Shown here in pieces: positions 32,958-45,000 of a stretch of 64,000 nucleotides of DNA. How positions within the stretch are numbered: the stretch's first letter is position 1; each line of letters begins with the position of its first letter. The DNA is from Datnioides undecimradiatus (Eukaryota; Chordata; Actinopteri; Lobotiformes; Datnioididae): NCBI GenBank assembly GCA_008933995.1, contig WARS01000009.1:2140001-2204000 (forward strand), given 5' to 3'. Position numbers and translations under genes: made by a program. The notes beneath the pieces were generated by a model. The model was not told the origin of the DNA, searched no databases, and worked only from the letters and a program-made list of their open reading frames with translations.

Positions 32958-35739
32958 GTCATCATCCTTTGTTTCCCATAATGCAACTTCCCGGTTGCTT
33001 GAGGCTCACATCCCCCAAAGGTTTGTCTTACAATTTTTAAGTACTCACCACTAACTAATAAACTTATTATAACATTACTGAACTGGTATAATAATAAAAG
33101 ACTGGGAGACATTCTGATTTAAATAGGAATGATGTAACTGACGCCTATGAGAGTGCAGAAAAAGCTGCGGTGTACTACTGCATTAGCACTGACTGATATC
33201 ATTACATATGTAGATCATGAAGATGCATATGAATTATGCGATTCTGGATTTTCTTTGTGGGGATGGGAGCAGTGTTTGCACCGGCAGCAGCACTTACAGT
33301 AGCATGTGCATTACTACAGGTGTTATTATTGCTTGTGACAGCAGCTCAAAAGACAGACAGGTGGCTGATCGCAGATACGGGCACTGCAGGAAATGTTGAT
33401 TTATTGCTTCATTTACATCTTTGACTAACTGTGTTGAAACACAACTCCATTCCGCTGCCTGTGGGTCACCGCACCACACTGTACTCGACTGCACCTGTGC
33501 CTCACTAATTCAAACACATGCACAATGAAAACACACACACACACGGCATGCCAAATGCACTATTTTGGCAAGAATAGACGTATGCAAAGTTTTGGATATG
33601 ACAGCATGAGGTAAGTGGAGCGGTGCTGGTTTCCAGGCTGACGTTACGTAGAGCTGGAGGAATTATTAATGATGAATTGTCTGGCAGTTTGGTGTAGGCA
33701 ACAGTTTCCAAAGTAAACAAAAGAACTGGATAAGCACAATTATCAGATACGGGAGATTAACATTAGGAATTCATGTTGAAAGTTGAACCAAGTGTCAAGT
33801 TGGAGAGAGCAGTCAGTAAAAACTGTCCTGAGCTGCTGCTGCGTCTTAAACAAACGCTCAATGTTGCATCAAAATACAAAAGGCAGGGAGAAAGACGACT
33901 TGTCTTGAAACACACTGTTTGTAAGACGCACATGCTTTTTAACCTTTATTTGCGTCGTTGTAGTGGATGAATACCTAACACCTCTGTGTGCAGGTGATTA
34001 TGTGACTCTGCTGCAGCTCCACTGTGAGATTTGGAACATTTACATGAATGCACGTCCTTTCCTTAACCGTGCTGCGCTCAGTCAAGGCAGACTTTCACCT
34101 GCAAAATTCACAGCTGTGCAGTTGAACCATTGGGACTTAACTGCTGTTTGCACAAACACTCACTGATATCCTCGACTGGGAATGCACTGACAGACCAGTA
34201 AACGCACTCATTTAGGAATTACGCGGCCTTCCTAAATTAGAAACTAACTTTAATGACCCACAGCTCATTTCTTTCCCTAGTGGTCAGCGTGTGTCCGTTC
34301 GTTTCAAAATGTGTGTGAGTCTGTGCATTACAAGGGCATCTGAAGATGTGCGCCCCTCCGCGTCGTGTGTCGGCATGTGACTGTTTATACGTTTCGACGC
34401 AGACCTGCCACTTTGGCCTTCGGGGCTGAAACATGAACCAACGGAGCCGAGTTTACGTCAGTACACAGCAATCACGGGAGCCAGCTTCCCAAAAGACTCG
34501 CCTCTGACCACATCAGTGTGGCCTTCGAAACATAAACACAGTTGATTTAAGCACTGATATAGACATATAAAAAGGTGCATGAACTACATTTTACATTTGC
34601 CCTTTAGACATGTGGCTGGCAATCTTACCCAGAGTTGACATTTGTTTTAAATTTCTCTTAGTGATCACCGGAAGGCGAAAAGCCATCATGTGTTTGGACT
34701 CTTTGCTTTAATTTGAAAGAAGCAACCTCGGAGTCTGACGGCTCTAAACGGCAACAGGAAGTACGCGTTTGAACTGTTGTGTGTTTAAAGTTATTTATTA
34801 CCTTATTACGTCGTGTAATCTGTGCAGTGAACTCAGCCAGGCTCAGATCTTGTGGGAATGGGGTTTTTTTATATATATTATTATTATTTTATGATATATA
34901 TATATTTTTTTGATATATTATTATTTAGTTAAGTGGACAAACCTTGCTGACTAACTCGATCGCAGATTCACAAGCAGCAGAAAAGATGCTTCGGGGATCT
35001 TTAGCGGCGATTGAGCGCATCTTGCGGTGGGATCTGGAGCTGTGGCGACCAAAACAGCTATCCCTCCAGTCACTGCTGATCTAATCTGTTGTTGGGAGAT
35101 TTACAGCACAAACTAATGGAAGTTTCGAAGCAGGGAGGAGAGAGTTTCCCCCCATCAGAAAAGGGGAGGGAACATAATCTGCAGAGTTTTTTCGTGAAAC
35201 TATGTAATTTTTCCTCTGCTTCTAGTTCAGGCAAAGAGGAGGACGATATAAATCAAATGAAGGGCCTCGGTCCTCCGGGCCCGGAGAGCTGAAACCCAAA
35301 CCAAGCCGAGGTTAATGGAAGTTCAGCTCAAGATTTATTTTAATTGTTCCATTGTAATTTCTTTAACTCAAACAAAATGTCTCCTTTGTTGAAGTCACCC
35401 GCTAAATTACACCACATCTGAAGTGGAAAATGTAAAAGTGTCAAAAAGAAGTTTCCCTCCCACTCTCTGGGTTAAATCAATAGAGTGATACTGTGTTAAA
35501 CCCTGTGATTCAGAGCCCCAGTCAAGAAGCGGAGTGGGAACACTGGAACTCTCAAGAGGAGGAAATGAGAAAATACGACAGCCGAGGGAAAGGACAGACG
35601 GTTCTTTTAGTCTCAGCTTGAACGTAAGGAGGCAGCGGATTCAGACAGATCCTTAGTTATTTGTCCCTCCTTTTAATAATTCAGCGTATCTTCATAGCAG
35701 ATGAGACTTAAATCTTAGTTTGTACCTGAAGGGACAACT
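32958..35739. other. Unique non-coding DNA with an AT-rich patch
   Basis: About 2.8 kb without a recognised gene. It contains an AT-rich low-complexity tract at 34861-34925 (T-runs, ATT and TATA repeats) and a small CA run near 33531-33543. Confidence 0.5.
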
Positions 35740-36060
35740 TGGTTAAACTATAGCGTGTACTGCCTCCCAGTGGGACGCTCACACAAGGGCCACGTCTTTC
35801 ATTAGAGGCAAGCAAATTAATTACTCATCAGGAGTAACTCTGGAGTTTCGGCGACTAACAATAGCACATTCAGATCAAAGGGATTGTCTGTGCATAACCA
35901 TTAGACAGGTGCAACATTGTCAAGCACGCGGCGAAGGCTAACGTCTGCCCTTGGTCGGCGAGCCGGCGCGTCCTTGATGGCTGCCAGGGAACTTAAAGCG
36001 CGGTTTTTGCATGAATCAGTCCAGGAAGACGCCACATGAGGCACGACAACCGCACAAGCC
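35740..36060. promoter_or_regulatory. Enhancer-like block with TCF/LEF, SOX, E-box and homeodomain sites
   Basis: Dense unique sequence. TTTCATTAGAGG and CAAATTAATTACTCATCA (homeodomain cores around 35797-35830) come first. AACAATAG (about 35858-35865, SOX), AGATCAAAGG (35872-35881, perfect TCF/LEF), ATTGTC (35883-35888, SOX), CAGGTG (35906-35911, E-box) and CATTGT (35915-35920, SOX) follow within about 65 bp. No repeats or long frames. TCF/LEF plus SOX clusters typify Wnt-responsive developmental enhancers (family knowledge); activity here is inferred. Confidence 0.38.
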
Positions 36061-36082
36061 AGCCCCGGCATGAGTGTTTGCA

Positions 36083-36218
36083 AACAGGAACTAGCTGCTC
36101 GTCCGCTCCTCGCTCCATTCCTGCAGACCCAGCTGTGCAGGGGCCTATTTTAGACATCCAAACTGCATGCTGGGATACACTGACAGCCCATGAGCATGTG
36201 TTGCCACGAGGAAGTGTG
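36083..36218 (+). repeat. Unnamed interspersed repeat, copy 2 of 2
   Basis: Same orientation as the copy at 24790-24920. The identical 18-mer lies at 36129-36146 and the identical 28-mer at 36159-36186. The intervening bases differ (GGGCCTATTTTAGACATC versus GGGCCTGCTCTGGACAGT), so the copies are not a recent duplication. A (TG)n stretch follows at about 36213-36240. Confidence 0.75.
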
Positions 36219-36240
36219 TGTTTGTGTGTGTGCGTGTGTA

Positions 36241-37899
36241 GCAGGGGTGGGAGCTGATGATATTATTACTAATTATTGAAATAACTTCCTGCCACCTGTC
36301 TCACTGTTGCCTCGTGCCAAAGCACAGCACATAGTGATGAAACCGTTGAAGGAGCTTCTACAAAACTGACAGCTGATGTGCCAAACTGATGCGCTAAGCT
36401 TCTAATACTTTCTATATTTACAACGATCTGCAACATTTTTAAATAAGCGGTCATTTCAGAAAGTGTTATAAAGCGATTATGAGGTTGGAGAGAGTGTTTT
36501 TATCTGCCGTAGAAAGTAAGGAAAGTAGCTAAAGTCTCCCAGCATCATCTGATGATGATTTCAGTCAGCAGATATCCAGATAAAACACCTCCGCCGCGTG
36601 CACCGCGTGCTAATTGGACTTTTTTTACAGTCCGATTAGCAACTTGAGACACAGGAACGGACGACAAACAGCAATTTAACTCGGATATCGGCGTATGAAT
36701 GCAGATAAGTAAGCTGTCTGTCTGACACTAGCCAATGGGTGCTGAGATTAACGCGTCCCAACTCTTCAGTTCTCCGCACATGCAACCAAAGCCTGATCAA
36801 ACCTAATTGGTCAATACTGCTCGGGTTACTAAAGGAAACCAGAACACCTTCAGTTTCAGTGTCTTGTCCCTTGCCTGCATTTTCTGTTTACGTATGCACA
36901 TACACGTCCCCAGTGCTTTGCCCAATAATGTGAAAAGAAAGAGCGACAGACATTATCAGATAAGAGAGAGAAGAGGAGAGAGGAGTGACACCTGCAGAAA
37001 CCCGGCGCACGTTTCCAGTTGATGAACTACTTAGTCTTACTGGTGCATTCATGCAGATCATGCGCGCGTGTTTTTCAGAAATCCTTAAATAGCTACCAAA
37101 AGATATTTTCAATCAGCTGCACCTCTTCCTCTTCTGATGCGCACAAATCTTTGTCAGGAGAATGTCCAGTGAGCTGGTTTTAATATTTTTCAACTGCGGC
37201 GCAATGCGATGTTTGGAAACAGGTGAACGTATTATTACTGATTATTATTGATGCTATAAAAGGGGGAAAAGCAAGTTGTTTTAAGTTCCTGAAAGCACCT
37301 GCAGGATGAACATAAACTATTTTCTGCGCCACAAATCCTTCTTGAGTCATCACCCTCGCCCCGGATCATTCTGCTCCTGCTTACACCCAAATCCTCAGCC
37401 GCACTAAGTACCAGAGCTCATGTAACTCACGCCGGCGCAGCTCTGCCTTGCCTCTTTAACACCTCCGCTGACCAGTCAAAGTGCTGAGCCAGCGGGGCTG
37501 TGCTGAAATGAAACCGCTTTTAATGTCGGAGAGTTTTAATCTGTCAAATTGGGCGGGTGGGCTGACGGATCTCGACGCCGTGGACTGCAATTGCGTGTTA
37601 TATATCAGCGACGGTCTTTGTGTCCTCTCTCACCACGGATACTTTGCAGTGTACACATTATAAACACATTTGTGTTCGTTCACAAGTGTTTTTGTACATT
37701 TAAAAAATGCACTTTTGGAAGTTTACTCGCCTAAATTTAAAGATATCACAACAACTGTTATTTCCATCAAGTGTTCATTTGTTATGTTCACATCCCTTGC
37801 ATTTCATTGCAGGCCTCCAAACCATGTTAATCGACCACCTTGTGATGAGAACTTTCCAAACCTCGCCTCTAATGTAAACTTACGTTAATCACCCTGCGC
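36241..37899. other. Unique non-coding DNA
   Basis: Complex sequence with a short GA-rich patch near 36963-36985. No gene recognised. Confidence 0.5.
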
Positions 37900-38115
37900 A
37901 GCGCCTGTGTCGCTTGCTGCAGCTTCACTCGAATGTTTAATTAGCCGGCGGCCGGCTAAAGATACATTTTTGAGCGCATGCTTGACTTGCGTGTGATCCA
38001 CCAACATAATTTATGACCTCAGATGATCAAAAGAGCGGCGACCAGTTTCATCTGGTCTCGGCCGGTTTGGGGCTCGGCGACGGCACCAGGCGCGGTTGAG
38101 ATGATTACTATTCTC
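37900..38115. promoter_or_regulatory. CpG-rich block with a 19-bp perfect palindrome
   Basis: TTAGCCGGC-G-GCCGGCTAA at 37941-37959 is perfectly self-complementary around one central G. It is followed by CATAATTTATGAC (homeodomain/CDX type, about 38004-38016), GATCAAAAG (TCF-like, about 38025-38033) and a CGGCCGG repeat of the palindrome core near 38058. No known repeat or gene covers it. Confidence 0.28.
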
Positions 38116-39849
38116 GCTGTTGTCCTTTCCTGATTTAGATCTGTGCTCTGTAAAGTTTTATTAAGATTATTATTATTACTACTCCATTACTCATCGCTTC
38201 TTCCATCCTTCTTCCAGCGCTGACCCCGCTGTGACGTCTGTCACTATGTCGCCTTTACAGCTCCATGTGCGAGAAGACAAATGGGTACAAGTATACCCGC
38301 TACACTCCCTGGCACGATGGGACGCAGTGCCCACTTGGGCCACAACTAGACTACCTCTCACTATAGTACAAGATGGTGGTGTTTAAACCCACTGCTATCT
38401 GTGAGCAGAGACTGAGACGCTGATATTTCACACTGTCTTGATTTCCTCCCAGGCTATACGATGCCGGGCTGGCAGCCATGTTGGAGCTGTAGCAGCAGAG
38501 GGAGATAAGTGTCGTGACTCCGAGGTTTCATTACCTCCCGCACAGTTTAGCACTGGATAGCATTAGCTGTTAATGGCCCTTCTAACTAAAAGGGGTGATT
38601 CAGACAGACAGCATTCAGCCCATAAAGCCACCGCGGAGAGCATCTTGCTAAATAAGGACACACTCTTAAAACGCGAGGTGTCGTTTTCAACGCTCCGTGT
38701 GTCCGCTTTCAGACAGCACGCATTTGTGCCACTTTTCAAGAGTATTATGTGTTTATTGCACATACTGATACAGCCAGTTATTAATGGTTTGTTGAAAAGC
38801 AGCGCATGCAAGTTAAGTCTTGAATTAGATCAGATCAGTGCAAAAATACGCCGGAAGACCCATTTATTTAAGGCTCTGACACGCTCGTGATAGCATAGCA
38901 TTATTTTTGAGCTCTAATGACAAATCACTTGACGACCTTAAGCCAAAGTTTGTGATGCATAAACGTCTACATAACTGCATATGAACTACGTGTTTTTTAT
39001 GTATATTTCAAGGGTTAAATGGTCAACTAGCGGCTTCATTCGTGTTCCTACAGCCAGAAGGAAGCTATCGGCGCAAATAAACTAATATTAGTTTTAAGAG
39101 TTGCCTCGTTGGTCATAAGATGAAAGCTGTGCCTCGGCTCATCTACAAGTATGAAACAAGGTTAGCGAGATTTGATTACAAGGGGATCTAAATTTAGCCG
39201 GGCAACTTATCAAATCAAATAGAAAAAAAAAAAAAAGATGTACAATCAGAGTTTGGGGCTGCTAAGATCTATTATTTAATAAGAGAGCCCCGACGTAATC
39301 TAAAGTGTATCCAAGAAATTTGCTGCTGTGCACTGATGTTCTTGAAAATTAGATCTGTCTTATTTGCTTTTTATTCATATGCCTAACGTGCATGCGTGTG
39401 AATAAATACATGACATAATTTCATTGTTCTGCTTGACTCTGCTCAATTTGTGCCTGTAAAATGAAATGAAGATTGCACGTGTGCTTGGCTCTGAGTGTGT
39501 GTGTATGTGTGTGTGTGACTCTGATAGATTCTCAGCGGGGAGTATGTGCAGTTCCACAGCGCTAATGCACCTTTTTCACCCCGCATACAGTACGTCAGTG
39601 CGTAAATATGTGGCCGTGCATTGCAGAGAGGATGAAAGAAGACACTTAATATCCTTTTTGTACCAATATCTCTGGCTGTCCTGGCTGCATTGTCGGCTAT
39701 TGGTGTGTTTAAACGAATGGAAATGTGGATATTTTCCTGCGCTTGTGTTAATGCATGCATGCATGCAATCATGCAATACTAAATAGCGCAGACGTTTAAA
39801 AAACGTTCCTTGAAGTGTATACACATCAGCTGACACCGTTCACCTGACA
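38116..39849. other. Unique non-coding DNA
   Basis: Complex sequence with an A-run near 39221-39236 and a TG patch at 39497-39521. No gene recognised. Confidence 0.5.
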
Positions 39850-40260
39850 CACTCTTCCCCCGGCTCTGCTAAAATCCCTGGATCTTAAATTGAGATGTTT
39901 AACAGGGCCCCAGATTGGCCTTTGACAGGGCACACATGTATTAAATGCCAAGTTATGGGCTACTGTATACTGCCTGCGTATGGGCGTGTGGGGCTTGGTT
40001 TTCCATGCTGTAAACTCGTGGCGCAAAAGGTCAAGGGCCGTTTGGGCATGTCAAGTGCATTTGGCAGCACATAACAGGCATCTTGTCTCTCTGATAGGTA
40101 ATAAAAGCAAACAAATTAAAAAGCCCCGCGCGGCTCCCAAGACTGGTGACATTTACACGCTGATCACCCTGTTTAATGGCAACGGGGTTTGCCAAACCCC
40201 GGCTGTTGTCTCGACATGTGTCATTGACCCATTTTTCTCCCAAATATAGTCAGTTATGTT
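39850..40260. promoter_or_regulatory. Enhancer-like block with NFI half-sites and a perfect hairpin
   Basis: It contains several TTGGC/GCCAA half-sites (NFI type: ATGCCAA near 39946, TTTGGCA near 40060, TTTGCCAAA at 40188-40196), AGGTCA (40028-40033, nuclear-receptor half-site), and the inverted repeat CGGGGTTT-GCC-AAACCCCG at 40183-40201. The sequence is non-repetitive and mixed in composition. Enhancer identity is inferred. Confidence 0.33.
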
Positions 40261-41532
40261 GGCGTCTTTGCGCTCGCGAGAGGGCTGGTGCGACAGTGGC
40301 AGCGTTTACGCCGGGGAAGGTCAGACATATGCTAGAAGTAACCGCTGTGCGTATGCGCTGCGCCGAGAGCTGGCGAGTATGAGTTTACTGCGATCAGAAA
40401 TGTCACTCCGCTGACCGCGCAGAGTCGCTTAACAGATGTTACACATGTTCCAAATATGACTTCTTCAAAAAAATGCAAAACAATAGCCGCCCGGTGGCCC
40501 GTTTTCCAGTAAAACTAGCATATGCTCATGTGTCACCAGCTTCATATGCCCCCTTAACTGACAGCGTGAAGGCTTCCGACAAGGCCTGATATCACCCAGT
40601 GCCATTCCCAGCCTCTTTGATGCGGTGATATACGGCGTACGCACAGTGCTGGAACATAACGTTAAAGCATAGCATGTTGTCGGCAGGGGATACAGGCTCA
40701 AAGACTGTTTGTACGGGTTCACAATGTTCGGCGGCCTTATCATTCCAAGACTAATCCTGCTTGTTCGTCCGTGGACTCACAAACAGCAGAGTCGGGTTTC
40801 GAGCCCTCCTCAGTCTACTCTGGGACTGTGATGACAGGGGACAATCCCGTAATAGAGTTCGGCTCTTATTATCGACATGCTGTAAAACTGTATGAAGGTG
40901 ATTTTGGTGGACTAACATGGAACGTCGGCCTATTAATCACACCTGATCTATGGATTGATCTGACGCGTGCTGCGTAAACTGCTGCGTTGGTGCATGTTTT
41001 GCTGACTGCAGTCGTTTTACGGCTGTGAACCGAAGCGTGCCATTAGTCATCATTGCAACTGGTTTTAATTAATAACACATATTGACTTACTCACAATCAT
41101 TTTTTTTTTCCGTCTCAAGGAAGCTTCGTGTGACTGAGTCGTGTTTAAACGTCCTTTCCATCATTCAGATTTAATTAATTTCCATTTTTTAATCAATACA
41201 TTCTCACAAACGCTTCATCAGGGGCTCCTGGAATATGATTTGCCACCGCAGATCATTAGCTTCTGCCTCTCTGCAGGGTTTTTCTTCCTCGCGTCTTTAT
41301 ATGGATATATCAAAGTTGGAGGAAACATCAAGATGCAATAAAACAGGAGTGTGCGCAATGTGCGTGCACACCAAAATAGGCTGCCAACCTCATACGACAC
41401 TCGGCCCGCCCACCACCCCAACCCACCCCGACGCAAAAAACATGGAGCCACGTCTCATCCTGCATGGTCTCATGCTGCCCTCTAGAGTACTATTACACCT
41501 CTCTCCTACACGCACATGCACATATACACGCA

Positions 41533-41563
41533 CTCACACACACACACACACATATATATATAT
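41533..41563. repeat. Compound (CA)n(TA)n microsatellite
   Basis: About nine CA units followed by TATATATATAT. Confidence 0.93.
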
Positions 41564-42703
41564 TCCCAGTCACAGTGGGGTTCCAGAGCGTTCCCACCTT
41601 GAGGCGGTGGAACAAGGACGTTCCAGAGAAAACATGACTGGCAACCTGTGATAGACGTATCGCACGTTTCCACAGCTGGTGATGATTCACCTGGAAATGT
41701 ATCAAAGAGGAATCACATTATTGAGTGTTGGTAGGAGCAGCAGCGGCCTTGCAAAGGCTGAATTAGTTGAAATAGTGGCAGCAGCGGCAGTGGCACGGTA
41801 GCACAGGTAGCAGGAGGAGAGGAAGCTGCAGTAATAATACATTAGGAGTAGAAGTACTACAAGTAGAGCACTCAACGGAGTACCAGAAGAGTTAACTGCA
41901 GTCCATGAGTGCCTCCTCAGTTCACTTTTGTAATAGTTAAAACAGCTCTTATAACATGACGGTGCCTGCGGTCTGGGGATTCGTCTCTATCTCTGCATAG
42001 CTATGTGGTGATGTCTTCATCAGCGAGGCGTGTAGCGAGCTGCTTCCGTGATCCGTTTAGTGTCAGCAGAAGTCCTGCACGTCCCCTCAGGTAAGCCCCT
42101 GTCAGACTCCAGACAGATAAAGCAAAATGAAGAATAACAAAGCGGCGGACGTATCCCAGAGTTCCTCCTCGAGGCAGTCGGGCAGTTTGTTTTTGCCCAA
42201 GACCTGTCAAGTATTGAAGAAAGGCTTAAAGAGGGGAATAACCCTGAGAGATGAGCGAACGGCGGAAGACAAAAGACAGACATTCATCCTTACAACTTCT
42301 CTGTGAACTGTGCACAGTGTGTTCTACCCCAAAGCCCCGACAAGTGTTAATCATATCAGACGTGTTTACAGCAAGGATATTAAGTATCTATCAATCCTTC
42401 TATTGATCTAGCAAAACACTTTTATCAGATGGGAACTTTTGCATTGATATTGACCTTGTTTCACGTGGGATGGTGTTGACAGGGACACTGTGGACTGGCC
42501 TGTATTTTTTTTTTTTTTTTTTTTTTGACTGGCTGCTGAGTGGCCATCCAGGGCAGGCAAGGTGTCAGACGGCCTCTCGGGTGCTCAGGCCATCTGTTTG
42601 GGGTCCTACTTTAGCAGGGGGGAGATGTGTGGCCGTTTTCTGCTTAATTAGGTCCGGTAAACAGGCGCTCATCAAAAAGCAGCTGCTAACGTCCCCATTA
42701 GGA

Positions 42704-42742
42704 CACAAACACACACACACACACACTCAGACGCACGCACGC
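42704..42742. repeat. Imperfect (CA)n microsatellite
   Basis: CA units grading into CGCACGCACGCG. Confidence 0.88.
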
Positions 42743-42780
42743 GAGGACACAGAACACAGACGTGCCGCGGAGATAAAAAT

Positions 42781-43460
42781 CACACAAACACATCAGTAAC
42801 GGCCGCGGGGATGATTAAGGTCGGCTCGGGGGTGAACTCTCTCACCTTGACCACTTGACCCACGCAGACACCTGCCGCATGCACCCGCTGCATTCGTGCC
42901 TCGTTACAGAGTCGGGACGTAAGAGTTGTTTGGCAACCCCGTGTGTCTCAATCGCCCGCCACCGCGGCGAATGTGTGTTGCACATGTGCGTAGAGACAGA
43001 ATAGTTGCCACATTATCACCTCGGAAAAATTGCGGGGAGCATGAGAGTGCAAACAATCAAATGCCTAACAGCACAATTATGGAGCTGCGCGGATCGCCTC
43101 CGCAGTAAAAACCAAACAAGCCAACAGGAGAGGCACGAGGCGGCGTTTCCGCATCTCGCACCCGGCCTCCTTGTTTGTGATTTCACACAACAAAGTTGTA
43201 AACTGGAGGGAAATATACTTAACCACACTGGACGTTTGCCAAATTTCCATAGGGCATTAGCAACCAACTGGTGCAGGCTCATTAAAGAGCAGAGAAACCT
43301 ATAACCATTAAAAGACCATTAGGCAGCATGTAATTTTGTGGAACTAAATGGCGGAGAGTAATCAAAAGCACATGAAGCCCAGCTGGGCGACTGGGCAAAC
43401 TGTTTCGATTAGGGAGGAATCCATCATCGACAATGGCAGCTTTTTGGGGGGTCAATTTTC
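42781..43460. promoter_or_regulatory. CpG-rich then ATTA-rich regulatory-looking block
   Basis: The left half (42785-43170) has many CpGs (CCGCCACCGCGGCG, CGCGGATCGCCTCCGC). The right half has the symmetric SOX-type element ACAAC-AAA-GTTGT at 43187-43199, three CATTA(A/G) cores at about 43296-43324, TAATTTTG, and TAATCAAAAG (about 43358-43367, homeodomain/TCF). The 99- and 88-residue frames here overlap each other on opposite strands and show no domain. Confidence 0.33.
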
Positions 43461-44639
43461 CCGTGCACTCGATTCTTCCCCTCTGTCACTTTCACTTTTT
43501 CCTCCCCTTCTCTGTTTGCAGTTTCCATGCTCTTTGTCGTCAGGATCATTATTACACTTACAGTCAAAGCTCCATTAGGCAACGCTGCGATGTAAGACTA
43601 CACCTGTGTCGCCGCGCTAGATCACAGAGCGAGGCTAGAAATACACCCGCCTCTGATGGAGATGTTAAATGACTGCATTAGCAGCATTTGGCCATACTGA
43701 GTTCTTGTGTCAGATACGGACACCACCTCCAGCAGGTGACTGGATTAAACAGCAAAGGATGAACTTAACTTTAAAAAACAGTTCAATAAAGCTCTATCAT
43801 TCCCTAAAAAGCCATTAAATATCATTATTATGTTATTTAATATAAACATAATCAGTAAAGTCACATTGGCGTTTTCAGTGTTTTCCAAAAAGCTGCAGTT
43901 GTTGCGCTGCTGCAGCTTTATTTCCTCTGCTGTGCATCTCGCCTCGTTACTCCGAGTGGATCTACAATTCACAAAACAGCAGCGCTGCATCAGCATCCTA
44001 CCTCCACACGCCGGCTGCACGCGCTGCATTGACGACTCACACGCGCAAAAGGTTTAATCAGAAAGTATAATCGGTGTCATTTTCGCCCCGGGCTGAAAGC
44101 AGTTTAGAGAAAGTCAACTACCCCGGGTCTTGTAAAAGTCGTGTCAAATTGTCAGACCGGCTCCCTGTGGTGGTAAACGGCGTCCAAGTGTAAGTTTATT
44201 ACGTGTAAAATGTCGTTAGGCCAGTCGAGGCACGTATTTCTCAGGCTGCTCTGGCTTTTGGAGGCCGCTGCGACAGCCCAGACTCTGATTAGTCAAATTA
44301 GGGGAGAATTTGAACTTGACACGCCTTTGGGGGGGGGGGGGGTGAAATCAAGTGCGTGCCACCTTGTTTCAATCAAACAGTGTTCACGCTCGCACCAGAA
44401 CACTGAGAACATTCATCCCTCTCTGTGTTAAAGCTTAAGTATAATCTTGGCCCGTAAAGAAAGGCTGGAAGAGCAAAGGCAGGTTTTGTCCTCGGAGTGG
44501 TCGGATGAAAGAAAATGAGGAGAATTTATTACCAAGTTTCGTAATTAAAGACATTTTAAATCATTTTCCATATCAGGAAACGGGAGGTATGCATGTTTTA
44601 TGTCACGTATATTTGGATACAGTTAAAAGAAATAGTCAA
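43461..44639. other. Unique non-coding DNA
   Basis: Complex sequence apart from the G14 run. No gene recognised. Confidence 0.5.
44329..44342. repeat. G14 homopolymer
   Basis: Fourteen consecutive guanines. Confidence 0.95.
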
Positions 44640-45000
44640 AATGCTGAATGATCGGCACTTTGCGGATCTCCATGCAACAAGCAGCGTGCTTCTTGTCCAG
44701 AGAACAATCGCGTACACCAGAGACGCCGGGTAAAAACCTTAATCGTTCATTCATTTGCTCAAGTGAAGAACTGAGACGGCAGGGGAACTTGGCCAGCGCG
44801 TGGACGACGAAGCTCGCCTGCCTGGAAGCGTTCACGGCGGCTCAGCTTCTCACAGTCACCGCCAGCAGCCAATCACATTTCCATGCGTCCCATGTTTCTC
44901 CTTCTGTTTAATGGAAAACATCTTCACGTGGCAACTCCAGAGTGAGTGATCCAGCCATTTATACCTATAAAAGGAGGTTCAGGGTGTCTGCAGCCACTGA
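44640..45000 (+). promoter_or_regulatory. Candidate RNA polymerase II core promoter (CCAAT, E-box, TATA)
   Basis: A CpG-rich stretch (about 44690-44860) leads into CCAATCA at 44869-44875, CACGTG at 44925-44930 and TATAAAAGG at 44966-44974. With the usual 25-31 bp spacing, transcription would start at about 44995-45002, in CCACTGAGG. Element order and spacing match a classical TATA promoter. The first downstream ATG (45066) opens a ten-codon frame only and no long coding frame follows, so if active it would make a non-coding RNA, a short 5' exon or enhancer RNA. Confidence 0.3.

Larger units (their letters stand above)
40261..42780. other. Unique non-coding DNA with simple repeats
   Basis: About 2.5 kb. 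It is CpG-rich at about 40261-40440, then ordinary. It holds a T-run at about 42508-42527, short GCAGCAGCGG-type repeats near 41740-41800 and small CA patches. A donor-like CAG/GTAAGC at 42088-42096 has no exon attached. No gene recognised. Confidence 0.45.

Noticed and set aside
35921..35940. Resemblance to miR-124 (CAAGCACGCGGCGAAGGCTA)
   Set aside because: Several mismatches including the seed side, and no complementary arm upstream to form a precursor hairpin.
42088..42096. Strong donor-like CAG/GTAAGC (also ATG/GTAAGT at 63537 and TGG/GTAAGT-like at 59745)
   Set aside because: Isolated donor matches are frequent in vertebrate DNA and no coding frame ends at them.
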